DNA of 64,000 nucleotides from Mesostigma viride (taxonomy: Eukaryota; Streptophyta; Mesostigmatophyceae; Mesostigmatales; Mesostigmataceae). Each line of letters opens with the position of its first letter. The stretch's first letter is position 1. Location: positions 1,034,869 through 1,098,868 of the forward strand of contig RPFO01000106.1 in NCBI GenBank assembly GCA_009746045.1, given 5' to 3'. Shown here piece after piece: positions 10,801-22,800 of this stretch. Below the pieces are notes generated by a model. It worked only from the letters and a program-made list of their open reading frames with translations. It was not told the DNA's origin and searched no databases. Both the position numbers and the translations under genes were made by a program.

Positions 10801-13800
10801 TGGGGGGCATGGGGAGCACCTTAGCGGCGGTACCTGGGCGGTCCCTGCTCGCCGTGGGCGGGGGTAGGGCGGCAGGCGTTGCCCCCGTGGGCCGCTCGCT
10901 CACGCTGGAGGGGCTGGCTGACCTGGACGACGAGGTGTTTGAGGAGTTCACACGCATCGTGGCCGCAAAGGTCATCCAGCACCACTGGTACGCGTATCGA
11001 CACCGCCTGGAGGAGAAGAAAAGCCGGGCGGCAGCGGCGGCAGCGGCCGCAGCCGCGGCGGAGGCGGCCACTGCGGCACTCTCGCCCACGAGGGCGGGTG
11101 CCAAAGGGGGGGGGTTCCAAAGCGCGAGCAGGTCTCCAGGGACCACCAGGGATGTGGCTCGGGCCCTCTCGCCAAAGGCTTCCGCGGGCGTGGCAACAGA
11201 AAGCAGGAGCCCGGCTGGGGATGGTCCAGGTGGCGGCAGCAACAGTAGGGATGGTGGTGGTGGCATTGGCAGCTATAGGGAGGGCGGACGGGGTGGCGGT
11301 AGCACTCTTGAGAGTGCCATCGGCGCGGCGACAAGGGCGGCGGCAAGGCCCAGGTCTGCTAGCAGGGAACCAGCGGAGGGCACCACGAGCTCCGGTGAAC
11401 TGGCGTCAAGGCAGGAGGGATCGGGTGGCCGGGATGCCAGCAACGAGGCCACAACTGCTGTGCTGGCATCACACCTGCATCGGCCCCAAGTGCTGCCCAC
11501 GGAGCAGCAGGAAGCGTCAGCCCGGGGTCAGCCCACAGGGGGTGACACGGCGGCCAGTAGTAGCCTCACACACAGACAGCGGCCCGCGTCGTCCCCCTCC
11601 CTGCGCAGCGGTGGCGGGGAAAGGGAGCCCGGGAGCCGGGCGCGGGGTGCCGGTGGGCAGTCGCCAGGGTCGTCGGCCGCCCCTGGGCAACCCTGGCTGG
11701 TCCAGGACTCAGCGACACGTGGCGGCGGGGGGGCGGCCAGGAGCCTGATGGGGTCGACGGGGCTAGCCCGCCCCGGCGGTGACGGCCAGGGTGCAGCCCA
11801 GGGTGCTGAGGTAGACACGCGGGCGGCCGCCAGGGACGCAGGTGGGAGCGTGTGGACGTCGCCGCCGACGGGTTCCGGGGAACAGGAAAGTGGACTTGAT
11901 GGCCGGGGGAGTGAGGAGCTGCGGCGCCAGCAGTTACGAAAGAAGGGAGAAGAGGCTGGGGGCTCGACAGCGCGTGAGACTTCATCGGGTGGGGAACGTG
12001 CGTCGCCTGCGGGCGTGCGTGTCATTCAGACGGAGCGTCTTGGTGATGACAGGTGGCAGCGCGGTGGCAGTGCTGCTGCTGGTGGTGGCGGTGGCGAACA
12101 CCGTGCGCATGGCGGGGTGGCGTCGTCTAATGAGAAGCTGCGCAGTATTCTGGCATTCCTCAACGAGGTGGAGTCGGGGGATGACGCGGGGAGCATATCC
12201 AACCTGCTCCTGCAGCGCCGCCGTCATGCGGGCACAACCCACAGTCCCCCAGGCGCTGGAGGGACGAGGGAGCGAATGGGCACGCAGGGTGGTGGCGCGG
12301 GCGGGTGGGCGGCGCCCTCAGGTCCAGTTGCGGCTGGCTCTGGTACAGATGCGGCATCCCTCGCGAGGGCGCCATGTGGCGGGTCCTCGGCGGATGCTGC
12401 CGAGCCAAGAGGGAACAATGACGGGGTGGTGGCGGGAGGCAGTGGTGCCAAGGTGAGCCACCGTGAGGCTCTCGCGGCTGCACGGGCACTGCTGGGTGTG
12501 CGCGGGGCAGGCAGGAGTGGCGGCCATGCCTCAGACACCAGCATTAGTGGCGATACCCTAGGAATGAGAGCGGTTCTGGCGAACCCAGGTGAAGAGGTGG
12601 CGACTGGGATCAGGAGGGGAGGTGGTGATGGCGTGGCGGGTGCCAGCGGTGGGGCCGGTGGGGAAGGCCATGGAGGGGCCAGCCACGTGGAGCACACGGC
12701 GCGGCTGGCCGGGTCGCTGTACGCGGGCGTGAGGGAGAAGCTAGCGGCGATGAGGGAGCAGCTAGCAGAGGTCACCGCGCGGGCGGACGAGGCGGAGCAG
12801 CGCGCGAGGGACGCGGAGACGCGGGCGGAGGAGGTGAAGAGGCGGTAGGTGCCCAGTAAAATAGGAGGGGCCGGAATGGAATGGAGGCGAGAAATGGACC
12901 GAAATAAGAAAATGGGAATAAGAAATCGGAATAGTATGTCGGCAGAAGCGGCAGGTGCCAGTTGGGAGAAGCAGTAAGCACAGTAATAACCGCAGGCCCG
13001 TAGCATCGGAAAGGAGAGATTGCCAGTTTAGGCAACAGGTCATACAGCTAGTAAGGAGGCAACTTACCAAGCACCGAATAGAGGAAGCTAATAAATTTCG
13101 CTCCATTATCATGATCGGTTGGACCAGATCAAGGGGTCACGAGGTTTGTGGCTGGGCAACAAGGAACCTGGTCGTTTCAATACTTCCAGCCCCGCTGCCT
13201 GCACTCCGACTTTTTGCCTACGCACTCACGACTTGAAACCCTTATTGAGGATTTGACGGCAGTGTTGATCAAACTCTTATTAGGCACTCATGACTTGAAA
13301 CCCTTATTGAGGATTTGACGGCATTGTTGATCAAACTCTTACTAGGCACTCATGACTTGAAACCCTTATTGAGGATTTGACGGCAGTGTTGATCAAACTC
13401 TTAGTGCACCTACCTTGCATCAGCGGTGCGGATTTGTGCCTTCTTGCCCTCGCTCCCATAACAACATTTTTTCCCTTCTCTATTTCACTAGTAACCAACC
13501 CAAGCTATCAGCTCAGTGCTCGTCCTCGCTCACGAGTCGCCAGGTGGCTGTGTTCATGGAGTCGTCTTGTGGCTGTACTGCCCAGGCCCTAAGGCTATAT
13601 GGGCCTCCATGGGACTGCGGTGGAACATGCCTGTGCTACTGTGGTCTTCACATTTACATTCAGGGTAACGTTTTCTGGCACTTTGAGAGCAGCTCTGTAG
13701 CCCATGTCTTGTTGTTTTACCATGGCTGTCTTCTGCTCGCTATGGAATATGGCCGTTTCCCTGTAACCAACCGTATATCCACAGCTGGTAGAAGCTAACC

Positions 13801-16800
13801 CCTACATCCACCACGATCATAGATTTACATGTTTGTGCCCACTGTGTTTTCGTTTTGTTTATGTGATTTCGTGGCATCATGCATCTATTGGTCGCGACTG
13901 CCGCCACCAGTGCGGACGCGCAGCGACACGCGGAGCTGCAGGAGCAAGGCACCGAGTACGAGGCCGCCATAGCACGCCAGCTGGCGCTGGTGGAGCGGCT
14001 GCTCGCGGACAAGGACGCGCTTGCCCACAAGTGCGCGGCGCTGGCAACCGATCTCAAGGCATCCGAGGCAAAGGTGAGAAGCAGAGGGTGTCAAGGCACC
14101 CGAGGCAAAGTTGAGAAGCAGAGGGTGTCAAGGCGTCCGAGGCAAAGGTGAGAAGCAGAGGGTATCAAGGCATCGGAGGCAAAGGTGAGGTAGTGGGGGA
14201 GGGTTTCTGACCGGAAGGCATCGGAGGCAAAGGTGAGAGGGGCCCCACGGCATCAGACGCAGGGCTATGTAGATTACAATGCGGCCATAAGGATGAAATG
14301 GCTGCCTCAAGGATGAATAGCCCACCATCTAGTTCCTACCATATGCTTGATATTCTCTCTTCTACCCTGGCACTCGACCATATGCTTGATATTCTCTCTT
14401 CTACCCTGGCACTCGACTCGAAGAATCGATCGGCTCATCCATAGTCTGCGGCCGTATTTGCGTGTGGCATCCCTGGCATGCCCGAACCCATGCGCGCTGT
14501 GCACTGCCCTATATTCCTGTGGGCGTGTGCCGATATCATTCCTGTGGGGGCGTGCCATCATCATCGAGTAGTGTTCAGGCAACGTTGAAACTTATGATGA
14601 CGGCGTGGATGCACATGGTGACCATGGGGCAGCCACTGACATCAATGCTGTGGCACCCGCCTCTCTGCTGCTGCGGTTCCGCTGCCAATTCACGTCAAAT
14701 CCACCACCTGCTGCATTCTGCGTCCGCATGACACCTCGTAACACTAACAAACTATCTTTCCTACCATCATCTGTTACAGCTCCTCGCTGCGTCTCCGGTC
14801 TATCTAATCTGCTTGGTCGTTGTCTGCCGCGCCCAGTTTGACGAGAACCTGACTCGTCAATTTTTGCTCTTGCTGTGTTTTAAACCACTGTCTCTTACAC
14901 CACCATCAGCCATGCCCAGTTTTAGGAGAAGCTGAGGTGTCGAGTTTTTTGCTTGCTGTGTCTTAAACCATTATCTCTTGCACCACCATCTGCTACGCCC
15001 AGTTTGAGGAGAAGCTCAAGGCGGCGCAGGAGCACGCGACAAGGGAGCTGGAGAAGGTGACTGTCGAGGGATCTATGAAGAGATATCTTATATGTGTCTA
15101 GTGGCCGCAGGGGAACAAAAAAAATGGTTGAGGACCATGACCATGACCACCCGTTGTTCTGCGATACTCGCCCTGAGCACAGTATCATTCCATCTGGTTT
15201 CTAGCATAATGTTTGAGTGCATATTGTCTGTCGTATATGAGAGCATGATAGTTGTTCATTGTGGGCTGGCGCGTAAGTAGTCAAGTCAATCCTTGTACGA
15301 TTCTAGTCAATCCTTGTACGATAGCTTTCTCCCTCAGTTGCTTGGAGAATGCGAGCGCATGCGGGCCTGTGGCACTGATTACGTCACCGGGTGCTCCCTT
15401 GATCGTCCTCCCGCCATGTGGCTATCCTTGCTTCATGCATATAGCTATTCTTATGGGCTGTCTTGGTAGCATAGCGGTTGGAATATCCTGTGGTAGGCAG
15501 CTTGCTCAACATAAGCACGGGCATCGCTGTGTGCACGCTTGCATCAAAGATCTGAAGTGAAACTGTAATGTCTTGTATTTGGGGTTTTCGGGGGTGGACT
15601 GGTTGGCTGGTGGTAACGATGCCAGAAGCCGCTTTCAGTCATATGCTGTGCATGTCATTCGGGTCTACTGCTGGAGCGTCCATCCCGGCATCCAAAGGCC
15701 ATGCATAATCCCAGGCCTTGCAAGACCCGCTGAATGCCCATGCATGCCCCAGATGTCTATGTGCCACCAAGGATATCAATACGCCTTATATATTCCTTGA
15801 TATCAATACGCCTTATATATTCCTTGATACAGATTCTTCAGGTGAAACATACCATGCCATCGTCAAGTCATTATCTAGTAACAGTAAGTTCAAAAAATCA
15901 AACCATATAGTATGCATCACACGTACTTTTCCTGGTGTATGTGTATGAGCTAGTGTGTGCCACCACCTGCGCTCAAGTTACGATGCAATCGCTACTTCAC
16001 ATTGCAATCACCCGTGCCACTGCCATCACTTCTTGACGCTGCGACGGCGGCAGAGCAAGGAGGCGTGGGCGGCGGCGGAGCGCGTGCGGCGCGACGCGTG
16101 GATGGCCAAGAAGACCCAGCAGGTGAAGGAGCTGACCATCCAGGGACTTGAGCCAGAGATCCAGAACCTCATGTCCAAGCATAAGGCAGACATCAAGGCC
16201 GTCCAGGACGGGCATGCTGAGGAGTTGCGGCGGGTGAGGGAGGAGCGGGCAGCCGCACAAGAGGCGGCGATGCGGCAGCTGAAGGACCAGCTGGCCAAGG
16301 TGCGTGGCATGCGGTGGAGAATGGATGGGTCTCCATGACTTTATACTGGCGAACAGTTGCCATGCACATCAACATGGGTGGCATGCGGCGGGCAAGGGTG
16401 GTCGTGTGCGGCGGAGAAGGTGGGGGCGGCACGTGCGGTTGATCAACACGGGTCCCTGCCACACAGGGATGAGCTTTGAGCGGTGCCTTGCATGAACATG
16501 GTCACTTCACGGCAGACAGACTCTTGCCGGGCTGCCCTGGAGTCTAACGTGTGCTGGGGTCTTATCCATGGACCCCAGTTTCTCTCGAGTCCTTTTCTTT
16601 ATTGGGTGCCGAACACGCTGGGGATAGTCGAGGCAGCTGGTCTGTCGATGTTGGCAAGCTTGACACCTTGTACGTGAAGCTCTCTGGCTTTTTCTTTGGG
16701 GGGGGGGGGGGGGGAGGAGGAAGGGGAGGGTAAGGGGGTATTTTTTCGGCTCACACGTGCGCCGTCCATACTTTGGGTAAAGGCACTATTGCTTTCACAC

Positions 16801-19800
16801 CGCGGTCTCCTGGTTGGTTTGTGGGGGGTGGATTGTGAAAATGTTGCAGCTAATATAGTCAGCAAATAGACCTCTTGGAATGGTGCTTCTGTTCTCTGGC
16901 AGCCTGGTCTCTATGCACGGCCTCGATTCGTGATGCGTATCATGAGACTTGTCCGCCTAAACCCAGCTGCAACCCTGCACCTTATGTCCGCTGCACTGCT
17001 GTGGTCATTTAACTCGTCGTCTGTCCCAACTCAGTCCTCACAGGAGGACTGAGTTGACAATTTTCAACCGCGTGTAGCGACTAGGTGGGGGGTCCATCCC
17101 AAATGTTTTGATGTGGATCGGGGGTGTACTAGATGTCATTTTGTTGGCAAAAATACTGCATATGTGAAAACTTGACCCGAACACCTGAAAATTACACGGA
17201 CGTTGGGCACCCCCTCGCGAATTTGCATTTTTCGGGATAAGAACGAGTGGGAAAAATTCAATCAAATCCTGGTGCATGAAGAAAAAATATAGGCATGTAA
17301 ACAATATAGTTCTTGAAACGTGGCAAAAAACTGGGCTCGATTTGGCCACTGCAACTGCCTGAAACAATTAAAAAACTCTCAGTCCTCAGGAGAGGAATGG
17401 GGCTTTTGCTAACTTTGCTAGCATGTAAGTGCGGTCATACTACACATCACCGTGGCCACCAACCATCCCAATCAACTCATTTCCCTTCAAGCATTACAGG
17501 ACAACACACTTGCATCATCATACTTCAGGTATATCATACCTTATCATGCAGTGAGAGCCTATGCATCCATGTAGGGAATGGGCTTGGATACCTACCAACA
17601 AAGGGTTATGTTATAAGTGTCAACCACCAATATAATGGGTAGGTTAAGCATATTTCCACTGTTTCTAACAACAATAGATATGGCTATAACTGTTTTTCCT
17701 TGCCATGATGTGGCCAACATAGTTGCTGGCACATGATGGCAGTGGTTTGTCACCAAGACTTTTCACTCACCCGTAAAAGCTTGAATGCACCCTTGACGCA
17801 GCCCGTGGCCACACAATCATGCAGTATGAACGTAGCAAAAGAATAACTAACATCTATGAAGGTGTTGAAACCTGCACAGCTCCTAAAACCCTGCACAACT
17901 ACACTGGGTTAAGGCAAATGCCTGCTAACATCATCTGAAAAGGGGGTTTTAGAGAGGGGCAGGCAACGGTCAAGAAAGAGCATCAAGACTTGAACCTGAC
18001 AACGCCTCGCAAGCTTAAACTCATGTACGAACATCAAGAAACGAAGAGGCAACGATTATCCGGCTTTACCTGGCACGGCTGGCGTTACCTTGGCCCAGGC
18101 GGTGCCCGCAAAAGTGGCACTTTGCGGCACATAGACCATGACGTGACAGAATGGTCGAAATCATCAAATCTATACTGTCACTCAATTTATTCTAATACAA
18201 TGCATGTTAAAATGTAGAAAGAAACCTATCAGCCATTGAAATTGCGCCGGAAAGCAAGCGCAGTCATCAATTCCGTCAACCTGCCTTATCGCAGTTTTTT
18301 CCAGCAAGAACAGTGCCGACACCGGGTAAATCGCATCCCCGCGAGCTAAAAATTGATTTTTATCATCTTTAGAGCATGTTAAATCTATTTCCTGAGTTTT
18401 GACAGCTAACTCGTCCGCAAACGTAAACTGCATGCATGGGCGCGAGCCGCCATGGCTAGGTCGTGCATTTCCGGAACTCGCGTTTCACGTGGAAAAGTAC
18501 CCTTACCACCTGTACTTTGACCGTACATTTAGCCGCTCATACCAAATCCAAAAAAAGCCCAAAAATATGTCCAAGAAAGATCTTTTCACGTAGTATTTGA
18601 ATAAATTTTGAGAGAATTTTTTTGTCAAACATTCTGACCGGGGCGAATTTTCTACGAAACCCAAAAACTCGGTCCTCTAGAGAGGACTGAGTTCAACTCA
18701 GTCCTCCGTAGAGGACCAGAGACAGACGACGAGTTAAACAAGTTACGCCCCCTTGCACTTGCTCGCTATTACTCTTTTGCTTGTTATTACTCAACCACTT
18801 GATACTTTTCCTGCATCTCGACTCCTCTTCTGCCTGTGATCCCCGGCCGACAGCAACAAGACGAGGCGGTTCTCAAGGAGCGTGCCGAATGGCAGGCACG
18901 CATGCGCGACCTCACCGACAGGTACTTGGATGCAACTAGGCAGTGACAGCAAGGCATAGCCCGTGCCGTGCAGGGATGGTTCTATCATTCTGGCGCTTTG
19001 TGGCTTTGCCCCCCGTCCCTGCTCGTGGTGTGTGATATCTTGTGACGTGCTGGTAAAACTCTGGATTTCATAACGTGTTGGTGTCGCTCTGAATTGCAGT
19101 GTTTCAATGGCTGCTGAACTCATGCGGACATGCCGGGCGGCCCTCCTCCCTCATGTACCTTGACCATACCCCCTCATGGACCCCCTTGCCCTTGTTTATG
19201 GTGCCTGCGTGCATTTGGGCCATCTGGCCCCCTTCCCTCGTGCACTGCGCCTCCCTTCCCTCGTTTGCGACCACCAGCTTTGAGAAGCAGGTGTTGGAGC
19301 AGCGGCTGCGCAGCCGCTCCGACTGGGAGACCAAGTTTGCGGCGGAGGAGGATGCGCGGCGCGCCGACCGCACGCGGTTTAACGAGGAGATGGACCGTGC
19401 TCGCGCTGAGGAGAAGGAGAGGTGGGGGGTGGAGGTTAAGAAGGAGAGGTGGGGAAGGGTTGGAGGGTGGAGAGGATCACAATGGGACACATGAGAGGCA
19501 GTGGCGAGATGGGGAAGAGGGGGGAGGATCGAGAGACATGGGGACTAAGGGGCAGAGGGAGAAGAAAAGGGTGAGGAGAAAAAGAGTCCTGAAAGCAATG
19601 CAGGAGTATGGGGAAGTACACATGGGGCAGAAAGGGTGCAGGCGTGGGAAAAGGAAATGGGAAAGCAGAGTGAGGGACAACGGAATGGGGACAGGGGGAA
19701 AGGCGCCCAAACTTGGCATCCTTGCCATGATGTTGTCTGCCTGCTTTTCTTTGCCTCATGCCCCATGCATACCTTTGCCTTGCACTGGCTCTGCTACACA

Positions 19801-22800
19801 TCTACTTTACACCAGCCGTCGACTGTTTTCTTCTGTTTGATTGATGGGCGTGATTCCTGGTACGGATTTTCAGCTAGTTTGTTGGCACGGATGACGGTTT
19901 CTTCGTTGACAGTTAATTAATTTATTGATTACTCAATTAAACTCGTGCTCCCGTTGGGGAGTCACAGAGCATTAACCCCGTGCATTCGTTGATCCTTGAC
20001 TTCTTGTGACACGGCAGGCATGCCTATCTGTCCCGTTTGCTGGCGTGTGCATCCTTGTGCCTCTGCTGACATGCCTGTCTGTGCCGTCTGCTGGCATACC
20101 GTCCTCTCAGGGAGGAGCGCCTGCGGCAGGAGCACCGCGAGGAGATGGCCGAGGCCAAGCGGCGGCACGCGGGCGAGCTGGCGGCGCTGCGCGAACAGAT
20201 CGGCATCGAGCAGGAGACGTTCCGACAAAAGGTGGCGGAGCAAGGCGCAGCGCAGCTCAAGGAAAACCTGCGGCGGCTAAGGGCTGAGTAGGTCTCGTTG
20301 TACCTGTAATGAATTTCGTAAAGTGGGGCATTGTGCATGGCCTCATATGCATTGGTGGAGATCAGTGGGTCACATACGGTTGGCCCTTTCTACTGTTTGT
20401 GGTCCATCCGGCATCCAGGCAGAATACGGAACAACTAATCAGCCCTTATTATGCGGTTCGGCCTATAGCAGTCGTCTTTTACTGGCCCCATGGTTACACC
20501 CCCCACTCCCACCGTGTATCTGTGTGGCAGATGCGAGAAGGAGCGTGACGACCAGCTGGCGCTCATCGTGGCCCGGCTCGAGGACGAGCAGGAGGCGGCC
20601 AAGAGGACGGCCGCACTGGAGATGGAGCGCCAGCTGGCGGCGCACAAGAAGTCGGAAAGCCTGCTCATGGACAAGTGTCGGCGCGTGGAGGAGGTGGGCA
20701 GCGATGGAAGATTGCAAGGCGTTGGCCTCGCTGTGTCCAGTGCTGGTGCTGTCTGGGATGTAGAGTTTAGCACAGCTTTGGCGTGATCCAGGGGCCTAGT
20801 GTGGCTGTATCATCATGGGCAACATTCATGTCGTGATGAGCGTATCATCCCTAGGCCGTTTTGAAGATGATGTGTCTCCTCACCACTCTCCAAAGGGGGA
20901 GGTGAGGAGGCCCTGTTGCCACACAGGTGAGGAGGCCCTGTTGCCACACAGTGCCGTCCCTGCTGGACTCAACGTGCGGGTCGGCCTCAGCCAAAGAACC
21001 ACCCGGGCAACAATCTTAGCGAATGTCTTATCAGCATGGCAGCATCAGCATGGTAGCAGTACAGTGGGAGACGTGGTTCCTCATCGCTGTTCGCAACATG
21101 TAAGAGACCTGCTGCGTGACTTGATACTCGTGCACGCGTGGCTGGCTGCCTGAGGACCGAGGATGTACGACCTTGTATACCTTTGAAGTGTGAACGGTAG
21201 GCAGAACGCACGTCACCCAGGAGATAAAGGAACTGATCAGTGCGTAGCAAAGGAAGCGCTGGAACAGAAGCGTTGTAGGGTTGCTGAGTCTCGGCATGTC
21301 TACTAACGGCTAGGTGGGTTGCTATAAAGCTACCATGTGGCCATTTAACAATTTATGCATCCCCCACTCCTCTGACCCTAACCTTATCCTCACGGCCACC
21401 CATTTTGGCCTCGTTGACGCGTCCTATTTTCATTTTTCTGTCATGTAGTTAAAGAGTCCTGTAATCATCGTTGTGAAAAGAAATGAAACTAACACTTCCT
21501 TGGTCGCTCTATTGATTGGCCATGCCCATCACCTGCCCAACCCCTCTTTGATCGATGGATCGCGCCCTGCCTGACACCCCAGGCGCGGCTTCAGAACGTG
21601 GAGAAGCTTGCCTCCCTCGAGTCGCACGTGTCGGCGCTGCAAAAGGAGCTGTCCATAAAGAACGACAGCATCTCATGGCTGGAGAAGCAGGTACCAGCAT
21701 CCTTGTGTGTGTTTGGCTGTATGTGTTTACTGTAGCCATGCCTAATGCCTTGCATGTTTTTACAGCCACACTTTGCAGCTATTTTTTTTCCGGCTATAGT
21801 TTGCCTCTTGTTTTTCAGAAACACCTTGCAGCTGCACTTGTGGCATAGACAGCGTCTACGGCGTCGCAAGGCAAACCCCTTTTATGTTGTTCCGATGGCG
21901 ACCGTGATACCTTGGGCCTGCAGCCATGGCACAGTCAACAACGGCCCCTCATGTCAGTTCGCAGCAGCCCCACCAAATCCCCCACCCATGCAACGTCTGC
22001 CACACCCTCGTGACCCTATCACCATACTTCCATTCATCCATGATGCCATGCTAACAACTTGCATGTCTTGTACATGTTAAACTACTTTAAGGGCCTTTTT
22101 ACGCGAGTGCTGCGATGTGCGCTTAGATGTGCTCATCTGTGCTTACCTGTGACAAACCGTGCTTACTTTTTTGTCTTTTGTGTGATCTTCTCTGTGCTTA
22201 CGTTTGTTAAATCTGCTGCCGGACCACTGCACGCCACCACGTCACTGGTGCGTCCACCACCGCACAGATCTCCTCCCGCGAGATGGAGCTCTCGTCCTCA
22301 TACCTCGAGAAGGAACGGCTCGCGACGCGGCAGGTGAGGCGGATATTAATAGGACGCACCCAATGGCAGATGGGTGGGTGACAGTATAGCGGGCGTGAAA
22401 CCATGTCTATGGTAGGTTTGGTTTCCCCGGTGAGTGCCGAGAGAAGAAATTTCATAGCTCAAGGAGATTTGGGCTTAGTAGGCTGTCGTTTGCCTGTGTG
22501 CATTCAATTGTTCAATTTTTTTGCAGCATTAGTGCCCAGCTGGGCGAGGGAGGAGTGGGTTCAAGATTGACTCCTCGCAAGTTGTAGATGCCTTGGTGGA
22601 GATGGTTTCCACGCTTGTGCAGTGGGTGCGCTCTGCCGGGGCCACGCTGGGCTATCTTACTGTATCCTGCCCTGCCTCATGCTGTGAGTCGCAGATCCAA
22701 GAGCTGCAGAGGGCAGAGGGCGCCGCACAGGCGCAGCTGCGCGCGCTGCAGAGTGCTATGGAGGACCTTCGCCAGAGAAAGGTGCGCATCTTTGGCGAGT

